NCBI GenBank assembly: GCA_038503035.1
Contig: JAVSML010025178.1
Coordinates: forward strand, 538,149 to 602,148
Length of the DNA stretch: 64,000 nt
DNA from: Crocodylus rhombifer
Lineage: Eukaryota; Chordata; Crocodylia; Crocodylidae
Direction: 5' to 3'
Below, piece after piece: positions 1-12,847 of the stretch. Each line of letters starts with the position of its first letter. Within the stretch, counting starts at the first letter, position 1. The position numbers were made by a program, and so were the translations under genes. The notes under the pieces were generated by a model, which saw only the letters and a program-made list of their open reading frames with translations, was not told the DNA's origin and ran no database searches.

Positions 1-590
1 GGGGGCTGTAAACAACTGGATGGTGAGTGAGAGGAAAAACCCTTGGTGAGTCCTTAACAAAGACTTCTGCTTTAACCATTGGGAAGCACATTTATGTAGT
101 TTATCGGACACTCAGAGTCAGACAAAAACTTTAAACACCCTGAAGAGGCTGATGTCTTGTTTCCTATTTAGAATTTACTCAATCTTTACTGTCTTAACTG
201 TTTCATTCTCTGCTTGCTAGCCTTAACCCAACCACACTGCATGTTGTATATGCATGTCTATATGATGACTAAAACCACTGAATAAGAAAAATTACTCTGC
301 TTTATTTTTTGGCATTTGTACATGAAGATTTTGCTTTTAGATAAAGACAAAAAAAGAGTGGGAAAATGTATTCGTTATAGTCCCATGAAGATCATTCTGA
401 TCTCCTACAGGCACCAAAGCACCTCTTGCAACAGAACTAGTGAGGAGGAAAGGCGCAAGGGGACTGTGCACAAGTAGCTCATTCCTGTGATTCTCTTCTC
501 ACCTCAATGCAGAGCAAGAATTTAGGGGCCAGTGAAATAGCTGCTCCAGTTGCTCTCTCATTTTTTTTTCCAGAGGACAGTAAATAGTTG
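1..590. other. Unique AT-rich intronic sequence
   Basis: No exon, repeat end or RNA gene was recognised here. There is a T-run near 560. Confidence 0.5.
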
Positions 591-599
591 ACAGGCTAT

Positions 600-1000
600 T
601 CCAGTGGTGCTCTACCTCCGGCCTGTGGAGCAATGTCATTTGGCCCATGGGGCTTCTCACAGTCTTGCAGTGGCAAGGGAGCGGTGGCAGCGTTAGTTGC
701 TGCTCCCCAGATGCCGAATTTCCAGACCTGTGGGGAACCCTGCAGGCAGGATGGTGTGGTCCTGTGCACTAGATCATTCGAGTCCTACACTGGGGCTGGC
801 ATGTGGGGTCCTCCATGGCTCGATGCGACATGCAGGGCTCAGCTGGCAGATGACTGGATCTAGTGAACATGGTCTGGCTGGCATGTGGGATTACACCTGT
901 GCATCAATCTTGTCCAGGGCTTGCAGGTTGTGCACCATCAGGCACTACTTTGACTGGGGCTCAAATAAATGACTGAAGGCACAGCTGACAGTGCTGCATG
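600..1000. repeat. GC-richer segment, possible degraded hAT-type element
   Basis: Phrases such as CCAGTGGTGCTCTACCTCCGG at about 601 resemble the CAGTGGT starts of short hAT elements elsewhere in the window, and the composition jumps above the flanks. I could not find a matching inverted end or an 8-bp target duplication, so this is a weak call. The open frames over it show no recognisable protein. Confidence 0.3.
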
Positions 1001-1132
1001 TCATTAACGCACACTATTTTTTCCATGAAATCCCTGCCTCATTGAGTGCTTGGAATGGGACTTCCTCTGGGAATGAACCTGGGTTATGTATTGAAGGAAC
1101 CTGTTGTGCATAGGATTCATTTAGGTACACAG

Positions 1133-1350
1133 AGAGGTAATTACCCATGTTAGTCTGAAATCAGGCAAGAACACAGGGCAGGGCAGGGCAGGGCAGCACC
1201 TCAGAGATTTACTGGTTCAGAGAGGCATAAGCTTTCATACACAACAGTACCTCATCTACTTTGTCTGACAAAGCAGGCTGTCGCCTAAGAAAGCTTATGC
1301 CTCTTGGAAGCAGTTTGTCTCAAAGATGCCACCCTGCCCTGGCTTCTGCC
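1133..1350 (-). mobile_element. Short Penelope-type foldback element with 13-bp target duplication
   Basis: Two inverted arms of roughly 80-90 bp (about 1163-1245 and 1275-1350) contain AGAGGCATAAGCTTTC and its complement, flanking a short loop. The insertion is bracketed by TTTAGGTACACAG (1120-1132) and TTTAGGTATACAG (1351-1363), a 12/13 match. The left end (ACCCATGTTAGTCTG) resembles the reverse complement of the 3' end of the larger Penelope-like element at 34.8 kb, so it is probably a non-coding derivative lying in reverse orientation. It includes a short GGGCA run near 1175. Assignment to Penelope-like elements rests on end similarity and architecture. Confidence 0.65.
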
Positions 1351-1522
1351 TTTAGGTATACAGGGAATGAGGCACAGAAGTATAGGAAGAAAAAGAATGA
1401 TTTCCTGGCTGAAGCAGCTGAAAGCCACCCTGGGGAACTGGATTCTCTGCCTGCCTCTACCACAAAACTCCTATATGAAACACGGCAAGTCACTTACACC
1501 AATTAGCCATTATCTGCATTCA

Positions 1523-2800
1523 CAGACGTAGAAAATTAGGGTTGGAAGGGACCTCAGAAGGTCATCTAGTCCAACCCCCTGCTCAAAACAGGACCACTCC
1601 CAAATAGATTACCCCAGCCAAGCCTTTGTCTGGTTGGATCTTAAAAACCTCCAAGGATGGAGAGTCCACACCTGTACATGCACTCTCCGGGTAACCTGTT
1701 CCAGTGTTTCACTACCCTTGCAGTGAGAAGGTTTTTCCTAGTATCTAACCTAAACTTCCCTTGCTGCAACTTGAGACCATTGCTCCTTGTTCTGTCATCT
1801 GTCACCACTGAGAACAGTCCAGTTCCATCCTCTTTGAAATAACCCTTCAGGTAGTTGAAGGCTGCTATTAAATCCCCTCTCAGTCTTCCCTTCTGCAGAC
1901 TAAGTACACCCAGTTCCCTCAGCCTCTTCTCACAAGTCATGTTCCCCAGCCCTCAAACCATTTTTGTTGCCTTCCACCGGACTCTCTCCGATTTGTCCAC
2001 ATCCTTTCTGTAGTGGGGGCCCCAAAACTGAACACAGTACTCCAGATGTGGCCTCACCAGTGCTGAATAGAGGGGAATAATCACTTCCCTCAATCTGTTG
2101 ACAACACACCTATCACTGCAGCTCAGGATGCCGTTAGCCTTCTTGGCAACAAGGGCCCACTGCTGGCTCATATTCAGCTTATTGTTCGCTGTAACCCCCA
2201 GGTCCTTTTCTGCAGAGCTGCTGCCCAGCCAGTCAGCTCCCAGCCTGTACTGGTGCATGGGATTGTTCTGCCCTAAGTGCAGGACTTTGCACTTACCCTT
2301 ACTGAAACTCATGAGATTTCTTTTGGTCCAATCCTTCAATTTGTCCAGGTCTCTCTGAACCCTAACCTTACCCCTACCCTCCAGAGTATTAACTACTCCC
2401 CCCAGCTTGGTGTCATCTGCAGACTTACTGAGGGTGCACTCTATACCATCTTCCAGGTCACTGATGAAGATATTGAACAAAACTGGTCCAAGGAACGACC
2501 CCTGGGGCACTCCACTTGATACTAGCTGCCAACTAGACATCAAGCCATTGCCTACTCTCCTCTGAGCCCAATGATCCAGCCCATTTCCTATCCACCTTAC
2601 AGTCCCTGCATCCAACCTGTACTTCCTCAGCTTGCCTGCAAGAATGTTGTGGGAGACCATATGAAAAGCCTTGCTAAAGTCAAAGTATACCACATCCACT
2701 GGCCTCCCTGAATCCACAGAGCATCCATGTGCTCTGCAATCACATTGGCCAACTCCCTCAGCACCCTCAGGTGCATCCCATCCTTTTTGGGTATGCAAAG
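1523..2800 (-). mobile_element. CR1 LINE, 5'-truncated, internally deleted
   Basis: The left end carries the reverse complement of a CR1 3' end (GGTTGGAAGGGACCT, then the TCTAGTCCAACCCCCTGC-type segment). Minus-strand translation gives CR1 reverse-transcriptase blocks: [41 protein letters not shown] (normally FADDTKLGG) and the C-terminal [14 protein letters not shown] and WNRLPGE. The last blocks are in another frame, so the ORF is broken. At the 5' side the block [22 protein letters not shown] runs almost directly into [11 protein letters not shown]. The middle of the RT palm (WRTAKVTPIFKKG-type to GRAVD) is therefore missing, an internal deletion near 2715-2735 of very roughly 250-300 bp. 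It is a dead copy. Confidence 0.93.
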
Positions 2801-2899
2801 CCACCAACTCTTAGGAATGGTATAAAAATAAGTATTTGTGAAGCACCTCATCACTACAGCAGTGAATGGCACAGCAAGCTCCACAAACTAAATGATTCT

Positions 2900-4350
2900 G
2901 CATTCTCAGCTATTTGAATAGGGTGCAGTCAGTAGGACCTGGAGCCATGCAAGTCTCTATGGTAGAAGGCATCAAGCAGAGATCAGCCATCCTGGCTCTG
3001 TGAATACAAGCTGCTGAGCTGGATGCAGTACACCTGTATTACCACAGTGCTGCACGCAGGCTAATAGGTTCTGCTTTTCAAGAAAGCTTCGTGGTCAACA
3101 CACAGAAGCACAATAATGTGGCAATGTTGCAATTCCTGGGTCAGCATGACATGTTTCAGGCTTTTGCTACTTTGGCAATATAGCTGTACCCACGTGGAAT
3201 AATGGGGATAAAACAAAAATGATGAACAACTAGCACTATCCAACTTCTGCATTGATTTTTTTTTCTTTACCGAAAAGGTGTGATGTTATTGAAGGCTGTG
3301 TCATAATGCACATGCAAAACAGGGGTTAATTAACTTTGCTTTGGCAAATTCTTGATTCTGGGTTTTCTTAACTTCTGAGTGCCTGACTTGGCAATCCTTG
3401 CATTCTTTTAATGCAGGGTTTTTTTTTAACCTAATATTATTTAGATTGAGGCAATGCCTAAAATATACTCATTCCTTTCCAAATGCAGAAGAAACACATT
3501 CCCTGCTCCCAAAGAAATGCATACAAAGTAGAAGCAATATAAACAGTATGAGCACGGACACTAACACCAACAAAGCCCACAATTAAAACTGGGTTTGAGG
3601 CTGAGGACATGTGTGTCTGCACTGGGAGGAATTAACAGACTTTTGTTCACCTGGGGAGAAGGGTTCAGCGTGTGCTGCTCTTCAGCACCACCTAACGGTT
3701 GGTCCTGGAGCAACGACATGTTTACCGCAGACCACCCATCTTGCTAACTCCAAACCGAGTGCAATGACTGCAACTGGTATTCAGGGTGAGTAGAGAAAAG
3801 AGACTAGATTTACACAAGGTGACCTAGGACCACCAGTGGGAGGAAATCTCCAGACTGGTTAACTCTGCCTTGTGAGAAGGCAATCTTGTCAAATGCTTTT
3901 CTTGGGAGTGGATGACACAAGGTTGTCAGGAATTCCTTTCATGCAGAAATAAAAAGGGGCTGGTTTCATTTGATTCCTTATACATATTCAAAAACATGCA
4001 TCTCCATTTGAAGGAAGAGCAGCCAGCCTGGCAGAGCTCATACCCCAATAGTTTACCTGTGACCTTGTCAGAGAGTCTAAAAAGGAGCTCAGGTGTTAGC
4101 CCTTTGTTCAGAAGCACAGACAAGCATTCAGTAAATCATATATGTCACCAGGTACCATACATTTCCACTCTCAGTTTTGAGTCATTCATATAACAGCAGG
4201 GTTTTAAATGCATGTTCTAATGACAATCTGATACTGGAATAGTAGACCTGGTGTCTCCCAAAGCCTGGCTATGCACTTCAGCTTGCACTGATCACCTGGC
4301 TGCCTATCAAGTTCTTTAGCAAAAAAAATCAATGCATTTCTCTTCCAGGC
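2900..4350. other. Unique intronic sequence
   Basis: No coding, RNA or transposon signature was recognised. Small open frames here lack family motifs. Confidence 0.5.
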
Positions 4351-4357
4351 TCTAGGT

Positions 4358-4667
4358 CAGCAGTTCTCAAACTTTTTAGACTCAAGGCACTCCTTCTTAG
4401 ACTCGAGGTACCCTTAAAAAATGCCAGGTCTTCGCTAGCAGTTGCTTTTTGACTATGAAAAAATAATAGAACAATTCCTCTGTCGCAGAGGAAGCAGAAA
4501 AACCACAACAGGTCAGACTGTTTCTGATGCTCTGGATTCCTATTTGCAATCTTTGGGTTTATCTTGTGAATCCTTTAGGTGCTTACAAAGTGAATAGTGC
4601 TAATATTGCACAGCACTGCGGGGCACTCTTAAAAGATCTCATAGCACCACAGACTTGAGAATCACTG
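4358..4667. mobile_element. Nonautonomous hAT-type element, 310 bp
   Basis: Terminal inverted repeats: CAGCAGTTCTCAAACTTT at the left, and a right end whose complement begins CAGTGATTCTCAAG. Flanking 8-bp duplications are CTCTAGGT (4350-4357) and CTCTAAGT (4668-4675), a 7/8 match that fits the TCTAG-like site preference of hAT transposases. No coding capacity. Confidence 0.85.
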
Positions 4668-4675
4668 CTCTAAGT

Positions 4676-6300
4676 TCAGAAAGAGGCTACTGCACTTCAG
4701 CCATCACTTTCAAGAGGCAAGATCATCCGACATCCTCCCCCAAAGGAAGGAGCATCAGTTAATAAATTAACAGTTAATCAACTTCTGTGTTCAATCACGA
4801 GAAATGTGCGTAAATCTTGGCTTTGGCTCAGGTAAGAACAGGTCTCCAATATCCGGAGATATTTGGCTGTGCAAAGGTCAGTTTAGGCTTAAGACGTACC
4901 AACTATTACAAGGTAGGCTAGAATCCTTGTGGGCAACTTCTCCATATAAATGCAATCCAGACTTCCAGCTCCTACATGGTCAACATGACTTTTATATTGC
5001 TACACAGTCTAATCCGCTCAAGAGAGGATCATAAAGGGAAGTGATGCTTCCCTGGCAACAATCCTCTCCCAGCCTCTGTCCATACTACATTAGCCAACTT
5101 CCACAAAGAGGAAAGAAGGAGATTTATGCTTGAAGTACCCCTTAAGGATTTTAGGTTTTGTTTGTTTTAGAGGGTTAGGGAAGAGAAACTGTGAAAGAAT
5201 AAGCAGAGCTAATCTCCAGCTTTTAAGTAAAATGCAACTACACACATTTTCTTTGCCCTTGGGCTTTTGTGTTCTCCTTTCAACTAAAATCCTACTCAGC
5301 CTCACCTGATACTGACAGGGATGGCAATTCACTGGGCCCTCACAGCCAGCACTTTTTTATTTTCTATTAATAAAGGGCAGCCAGAATGGGAAGGCATGGA
5401 CATAAAGAGTGCCTATAATACCATTTGGCCTAAGAGGGGAAGATTATCCTATTTTACTACAACACAACTACAGGATTTTAAGTGGCAGGATCCCCATAAA
5501 AACTGAGTGTGGACTGGTAAGTGACTCTTTACACACTGTATATGTTCTTAGCCTGATGTAGGAAACTCCACTCCTGCTAATGTCGTCAGAGGCTGATCTT
5601 TCTGCCCTGTGGATTATAATGACACCCTTGCCATCTACTATCAAAAGCTAATATTTCAAAGCTAGTTGTTTAAAAATTACCTAATCACCAATACAACGGA
5701 TTGCAAACAGTCCACAGGTGCCAGCTATATAATGGTGTGCAGGAGTGGGGAGATTTCTGAAAGGCAGTTCAGGATTGTTCAAGTAAGCAGAGCTAGGTTT
5801 ACTCTTGGGATCTTGGAACAATGTGTACGGTTCATAGCCTATTTTTCCATTAGTATTTTTCTACCTTTGCATAACTCCAGTCCATCTAGGATTCTACAAC
5901 TGCTCGCTCCCTTCCCCTCGTCTCCTAAGGCAGAATGCCAAACAACTGATCTGAGTCCAATTTTCAAACCCACATTATTTAAGTGGAAATGAAATTACAT
6001 AGAACAGGGTTGCTCAGCCATAGTTCTCACTCGCATCAGTGACTTACTCCATTAGAGGGTATTTTCTAACTCAACATGAGGTCCATGAAATGAATGAGAT
6101 ATATGGTACATTTGGTGTCAGAGATGGGAGCAGAAGTTCCATAGTGGGAAGATGGAATTCTTCTGGTACAAGAGACAAGGACAAATTGGTATTAAGACTC
6201 CTGCAACATCTAGTTTTACAGACGTAAGGTCTCTGATGTCTAGACAAAGAGCAACAGCTAGGCCTTACCATTCTTCCACAGCCTAATACAGCAGTTTCCC
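4676..6300. other. Unique intronic sequence
   Basis: Mostly AT-rich, with no gene or repeat that I recognise. A possible hairpin-free unique stretch rather than an element. Confidence 0.45.
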
Positions 6301-6307
6301 ATACAAC

Positions 6308-7585
6308 ACTCTAAAAACATAAGAACTGCCATTTACTGGGTCAGACCATCTTCCCGGGACAAAGTGGCAGAGTGGGTGCTAAAAGGGATCATGAAAAGGG
6401 TATGACCAGGGTTTTTTCCATTGTTGCTCTCCCATTTGCAGCCTCCAGGACTTGGGATCTATGAAATTCTGATTTAGAGGCTGTACCTCTGACTCCCATG
6501 CTCAATAGCTACTGATGCACCTTTCCTGTAAGAATGCGTCCATTCCTTTTTTTGAATCTGGCTAAACTGTCGGCTTCCACAGCACCTTGTGGCAATGAGT
6601 GCCACACTTCAATAACACCCGGCACGAAAAAGAACTTCCTTTTGTTAGTTTTAAAATTACTACCTATTAGTTTAATTTTGTGACCCCAAGTTCTTGTATT
6701 CAGAAAGGTAGTAAATACTAAATCCCTATTCACTTTCTCATCGCCATTTAGTATTTTGTAAACCCTTATGTTTTTCCTCAAGTATCTCTTTTCTAAACTG
6801 AATAGGCCTAGCCTACTTAGTCTCTCCTCATATGACAGCCTCTCCATACCATTAATTATCCTTGTTGCTCTTCTCTGTACTTTCTCTAGTTCTTCTATAT
6901 CCTTTTTGAGATGTGGAGACCAAAACTAGAAACATTATTTAAGATGTGGATGTGCCATGAATTTACATAAGGGGCATAATGATACTTTGTTTTGTTTACA
7001 GTTCCCTTCTTAATCATTCCTAACATTTTCTTTATCTTTTTGATGGCTGCTGAGAACTGAGCTGATGTTTTTAGCTAACTGTCCACAATGACGCCCACAT
7101 ATTTTCCCTGTGTGGTAACAACTAACGTAGAGCCCATCATAGTGTGGGTATAGTTTGGTCTATTTTTGCCCATATGCATCACTTTATACTTATCTACATG
7201 GAATTTCATCTACCATTTAGTTGCCTATTTGCTCAGTCGTGCCAGATCCTGCTGAAGTTCTCACAGTCCACCCTGGTCTTTACCACTTTGAATAATGGTG
7301 TCATTTTCAAATCTGGCCACCTTGCTGCTCACCCCCTTTTACAGATAATTTGTGAGTATGTTAAACAGCACCAGTCTGTTTAATTCTTTCCATCCCAAAA
7401 ACTGGCCATTTATACTCAGTCTTTTTAAGCCAATTTCTAAACCAGAAATTGACCATCTGCAATAGGAATTCAGCCATCTTTAACTTGGCTTCTTCAGGAA
7501 CCTAGGATAATGCCATCAGGTCCTGGTGATTTGCTACTGTTTAGTTTATCAATTTCTTCTATGAGCAAGTTTTGTCCTCTCAGTT
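6308..7585 (-). mobile_element. Old CR1/L2-like LINE fragment, ORF2 C-terminal half and 3' end
   Basis: Minus-strand translation of 6509-6847 reads like a LINE C-terminus: LSYEERLSRLGLFSLEKRYLR, TRTWGHKIKL, RKFFFVPGVIEVWHSLPQ. Further right, broken frames carry VTTQGKYVGVIVDS and the RT-domain remnant MHMGKNRPNYTH. The left end AACATAAGAACTGCCATTTA with CTGGGTCAGACC matches the 3' tail of a LINE family common in turtles and crocodilians. Many stops and shifts make it much older than the CR1 copies near it. Confidence 0.85.
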
Positions 7586-7589
7586 AAAG

Positions 7590-9090
7590 GGTGTGCACAG
7601 GCCAGCACACCACAAAGTGGATGCAAGTTAAACCTATAATTTCATCATCACCTGTGATGGTTAAACCCTGCTACCATCTGGCTTGAAATGTGGTAGTACT
7701 ATCTCTTAGAAAAGAAAAGATAAAAAAAAGGTGCACCTGTGAAACAGGGCATACTCCCAAGCTACTCTGTTTCTCTCTCCAGCTTAGAAAAGGGTAACAC
7801 AACACCCTGGATTGGTACAATACAAATGGGAAAGGACTGGATTTCCATTTGCTCATTTGTGTCTTCCTATGAAAAGTAGGCATTTCATATATTCAAATGC
7901 ACCTGACTCGGAGGAGCGTGTTGAACTGTCATGAATTTGTTGGACATGCACTGCTTCTTTCATAGTGAAAAAGAACGTAGCTTTTCAACTATGCTCATGT
8001 AGAGCAATTTCTACTGTAGTGAGCTCAAAAAAAGAAGGAAAAAAACTGCAGTCAAACATGCCTCAGTGCAACAGAAAAGACAAATCCTTGCCTAACAACC
8101 AGCTGATTAAGGCTGAGTCAGAGAAACAAGAATGAACATGACTGAGATAGTAAGAGTGTGCAAATTAGATTAAAAGAGCCACCAATTTTACGACTGTTAA
8201 ATGCACTACAATCATTTCCAGAACTGATAGCATGCACACATTGACAGCAAATCTATTGATACATGAGCTGAGCCATGCCAACTCAGGTCAGGAGTTCTCA
8301 AACTATCTACTTAGATGAGAGACCTCCAAGGAAAAGTCACAATGCTGAAAAGAGTTAATGAAGTGGTTCACGGGAACTTTCCTTCAAGTTGCTTATTGGT
8401 GCTATGCGCACTGTTGAAATCACCAGAGAAAAGGACCACAAGGCCATTAAAGATTTGAGGGCATTTTGTTAGACTAAGACACTCTACTATATATTTGGAA
8501 CTTCCCTACATTTGATCTTGGGTTTAAAAAGGATATAGTATTTTTTTTTTACTTTCTTTATTACCTTTCCCTAAATATAGTGTAGCATTTCTGTCCCCTG
8601 TCAGAACAGCTGCCATGTGTCACCTTCTTAAGAAAACACTCTTCAGTACAAATTCACACACACTTCCTGCCCTACAAAATACTTTGGGGAAAATTTCAGT
8701 TTTTGGTTTACTCTTGAGAACCCTACAGAGTGTATCTTACAGAAAAGCACCATATCTGCCACAGCTTAAATACTTGCATGACATACAGGACAACAGTCTG
8801 GAAACATGACTGTTCACTAACAAGCTCCACAACATCACCTACTGTTAAAGAACCATATTTACTTCCTGCACAATCCATCCTGCAAAATAACAAATCCGTC
8901 AGCAAGTGCATCTTTTTTTTCCCCTCAAGATGCCTTCACATATAGTCTACAGGTGGAGGGAGGGTTAGTTTGTCAACTGGGAGGAAAAATTGCTTCGATA
9001 TAATAACCAAAATCAGCGAGAAAAAAAGAAAGATCTTTTCCCTATGTCCCACAACACTGTTGGTTTTTTTTTCCCTTTCAGAGGCACGTG
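7590..9090. other. Unique AT-rich intronic sequence
   Basis: No gene or element ends recognised. There is a T-run at about 8540 and a T/C-rich run at about 9063-9080 directly before the CR1 insertion. Confidence 0.45.
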
Positions 9091-9094
9091 CAAC

Positions 9095-10545
9095 TATTTG
9101 GTCTGTTCTGCCAGAGGACTGGAAGAGGGCCAACGTGGTTCCCATCTTCAAAAAAGGGAAGAAGGAGGACCCGGGGAACTATAAGCCAGTTAGTCTTAGC
9201 TTGATCCTGGGTAAATTGTTTGAGAGAATTATCCTGGCACATATCCACGAGGGGCCAGCAGGGGAGATTATGCTTAGGGGCAACCAACACAGGTTCATTA
9301 GTGGCAGGTCCTGTCAGACCAAACTGGTAGCCTTCTATGACCAGGTCACCAAATCCTTAGATGCAGGGGTAGCAGTGGACATAGTCTTTCTGGAGTTTAG
9401 GAAGGCCTTCTACACTGTCTCTCACCCCATTCTCATTAAAAAACTGGGAGACTGTGGTGTCGACACCTACACAGTCAAATGAGTCGCCAACTGGCTGGAG
9501 GGCCATACCCAGAGAGTGGTGGTGGACGGGTCACTTTCGACCTGGAGGGATGTGGGCAGTGGGGTCCCCCAGGGCTTGGTCCTCGGGCCTGCACTGTTCA
9601 ACATCTTCATCAGTGACTTGGACAAGGGGGTAAAAAGCACCCTGTTCAAATTTGCTGATGACACTAAGATGTGGGGGGATGTGGGCACATTAGAAGGAAG
9701 GAATAGGCTGCAATAGGACCTAAACAGGTTACAGGGGTGGGCAGACGAGAATAGGATGGGATTCAACACCGACAAGTGCAAGGTGCTGCACCTGGGGAGG
9801 AAGACCAGCACCATACCTACAGGCTGGGGAACTCCCTTCTCATCAGTGCAGGGGAAGAAAAGGATCTTGGAGTCATCATCGATGCCATGATGAACATGGG
9901 CCAGCAGTGTGGGGATGCAGTCAGAAAAGCCAACCACACCTTGTCATGCATTCACAGACGCATCTCAAGCAGGTCCAGGGAGGTGATCCTCCCCCTCTAA
10001 GCCACAATGGTGAGGCCGCAGCTGGAGTACTGCGTCCAGTTCTGGGCGCCGCACTTCAAGAGGGATGTGGACAACATGGAGAAGGTCCAGAGGAGGGCCA
10101 CCCACATGATCAGGGGACAGCAGGGCAGGCCCTACGAGGAGAGGCTACGGGACCTGAACCTGTTCAGCCTCCACAAGAGAAGGCTGAGGGGGCATCTAAT
10201 GGCCTATTACAAACTAGTCAGGGGGGGACCAGCAGGCATTGGGGAAGTCCTTGTTCCCCTGAGCACTGCCAGGAGTGACTAGAAATAACAGTCACAAGCT
10301 GGCAGAGGGTAAATTCAGATTAGACATCAGGAGGTACTATTTCATGTCAGGGCGGCTAGGAACCGGAACCAACTTACAAGCGAAGTGGTGCTGGCTCCCA
10401 CCCTGGGGATCTTTAGGACAAGGCTAGACAACACCTTGCTCAGGTCGTTTGACCCAGTGCTCTGTCTTGCCATGGCAGGGGGTCCAACTTGATGATCTGC
10501 TCAGGTCCCTTTCAGCCCTACAAACTATGAAACTATGAAACATAG
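9095..10545 (+). mobile_element. CR1 LINE, 5'-truncated, plus strand
   Basis: The translation runs through typical CR1 reverse-transcriptase blocks: [67 protein letters not shown], and the catalytic FADDTKMW near 9651. The C-terminal part follows: [20 protein letters not shown] and [19 protein letters not shown]. Stops or shifts interrupt it (for example a stop near 9481 and again near 9715 and 10280), so it is inactive. The 3' end has the GGTCCAACTTGATGATCTGC tail and short ACTATGAAACTATGAA repeats. The insertion starts within the RT domain. Confidence 0.94.
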
Positions 10546-10554
10546 GAGTAAACC

Positions 10555-10985
10555 AGAAATAGAATGTCTTCATCTGCAGAGGTGATTCCACAGTCTAATA
10601 AATCCTTGCAAAGTACCTTCCCTGAGAGTCTAACTACATTTTCCCTTGCTCCATTTCAAACAATTACACTTAGCCCTGGTTCCTTGCACCACTAGAAATG
10701 AATCTTCGCCATTATGCTCTTCAAATACTTGTAGGTAATTGTGCCTCCCACTTAAATATTGTTTAGCCAAGTTACATGCATCTCTTTTAATCTTCTTTGC
10801 CTTGTAAATCAATCCTTCCAACCTCTTAATCATTTTTTGATGCATTTTTCTGAATGCCTTCCAGTTTGCTCACATCTTTCTGGGACAGAGAAACTCAAAA
10901 TTACATATCGTACTCTAAGTGGAGTCTTACCTAGAGGAAGAAAAATCAATCCTCTGTACTTGTATAACAATATTAATCCATAGAT
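10555..10985 (-). mobile_element. Degraded CR1-like LINE 3' fragment
   Basis: Read on the minus strand, this shows the remnant of a LINE C-terminal region (HQKMIKRLEGLIYKAKKIKR then LSGRHNYLQVFEEHNGED). The plus-strand phrase TTGCTCACATCTTTCTGGGA is the complement of the usual LINE segment preceding it. It is heavily decayed and abuts the 3' end of the younger plus-strand CR1. Confidence 0.6.
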
Positions 10986-11130
10986 CCTAGTAGGTGATTA
11001 TTATTTCCATTTTACAGAGGGGGGGGGGAAACTGAGGCACAAAGAAGGGCAGTGTCTGGGCCACCATTTCACACATGCAGTGGCAGACTCAGAAATAGAA
11101 GATGCACCCTACTTCTCCCAGTTCCAAGAT
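10985..11130 (-). repeat. MIR/CORE-like SINE fragment
   Basis: The order TTATTTCCATTTTACAGAGG, GAAACTGAGGCACAAAGAAG, then GTGGCAGACTCAGAAATAGAA is the reverse orientation of the tetrapod MIR-type SINE body. A G9 run sits inside it. There are no intact polymerase III boxes that I would trust. Confidence 0.7.
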
Positions 11131-11149
11131 GTCCCACATCTTACGTATA

Positions 11150-12840
11150 GAGTCAATCTAGTAAACCCTAACTACCCCATCTCTCTCAATCTTTAACCCT
11201 ACAGTAGAGCTGTTTAAAAATGTATCCTTGAAAACAACAAAAACTACCCCCAAACTGTCATACAATTAACTACCTAACTAATATATACGTTCTTGAAGTT
11301 CAAATTGGCTTGAAATAATCTGTTATACACATCATGTTGAAGCAGTTTTCAATTTGCTGATTTGTCTCTCCAGATGTCATTGTTAAAGAATCCTCAAAAA
11401 ACTAAAGTAGTTCAAAAAGGTTAAAACTATATCTTCATGGAAAGCATCTACAGGGGATAGAATATATGTAAGAATATATACAAGGGAAACAAGGCTAGAA
11501 GTTGTGGGGGAGAGGAAAGAAGACTCTGACCTGTTAAATTTAATAAAAATTAAAAAAAACCCTTAAAAAAACCCACAAACAGGATGCAGACACATTAAAA
11601 AAGAAACACTGACCTAACAATGGAATGTGAACTGTAGTTGACTTAAACAGCATCATATCCATTAGCCCTCCCCCCATGCAGAAATCTTAGTAACTCTTAA
11701 AGGACCAGAGTTATGTAAAAGCATCAAATCTTGCATTTATTTTCTAATAAACATGGTTTTTTTTTTCCAGATCTTAAAAGTTTGCCTTGCTCTTTTGGGT
11801 CACAAAGCTGAAGAAAAAGCAAGTAACTATTCTGTGTTCTTTTACAAAGATACTAAAGCCTAATGTGATCTGCCCACACAGCCACAATGGAAGTAACAGA
11901 GAGGTTTCTCTACACTGTAGACTGATCAGATGATGTCAGCAAGATTAGACTGTGAGCACCTTGGAGTAGAGATTATTTCTTCCTATGTTCAGAACTGAGA
12001 ACTTTGTTAATACACCATAAAATTCCTACCCTTCCAATCTGGCTACAGAAGCGGGGAGAAAAGGCTAGCCCATCAGAGGTCCAGTTGCTAATCTCCTAAA
12101 AGAGGGCAGAGGGGACATCTAGGCTCTCATCCTGTTCCACAGGGGACCCAGTTCTTTCCTACGAATTTGACCAAAAAAGTAACCACCATTGTTCGATTGC
12201 CTTTTTTAAATCATAAATACTTTGGGGCAGGGACAGTCTTCTGTTCCCACACAGCCTGTCAGTGATCTCCAGTCCACACTGAGTGTTGGGAAGCACAACA
12301 TTAATATAAATAATCAACACTTGTTCCATGATAAACAGTCACCAAGTTCCCAACACCATCAGCCTTTTCACCAAGGAGGTCAAGTACTGGACTCATTCTT
12401 CTAATCCAAAAGCAGGTTGTCTGAGCCAGGCATAGGAGAAGTATTTTTCAAGAATATTTTACTCTGCTTTTCATCCAGAGCTCTTAACCACAAAATCCCT
12501 TCACATGTTCTTTCATCTCCTATGAAGAGTGAACTATTTTTGTCAGCACTGAGATTATTTGCTTCAAGTAGTGTTTCAGATCCAGAAAAGGGAAAAATAA
12601 ATGCATTGGCCCCCATGGTCAATAAGTTTTTAAGGTCTACTGTGCCTGCCACCTGTAGTCCCAGCCTCATCCGTATAATAGGCCATCTGCTGGCTAAACA
12701 TAAATGGTGTCCACGTTCAATATATTTCCACAGCTAGAACAAATTGGGAACCTTTTTTGTCTAATCACCCACTTTATCAGGGGAGCCAAAGGAAAGAGCC
12801 CCTCATGAGCTAAACTAACAGCAGCTACACTGAACAAGGC
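11150..12840. other. Mostly unique AT-rich sequence with two old SINE/LINE tails
   Basis: Two short stretches, ACTGTGAGCACCTTGGAGTA at about 11949 and TACTTTGGGGCAGGGACAGT at about 12219, resemble the shared MIR/L2 3' tail. They are probably old fragments. The rest shows nothing recognisable. Confidence 0.4.
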
Positions 12841-12847
12841 CTTAGTA

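Noticed and set aside
9063..9095. Pyrimidine tract plus CAG before the CR1 as a splice acceptor
   Set aside because: It leads straight into a 5'-truncated CR1 on the strand opposite to EEFSEC. Any exon there would be transposon sequence with early stops.
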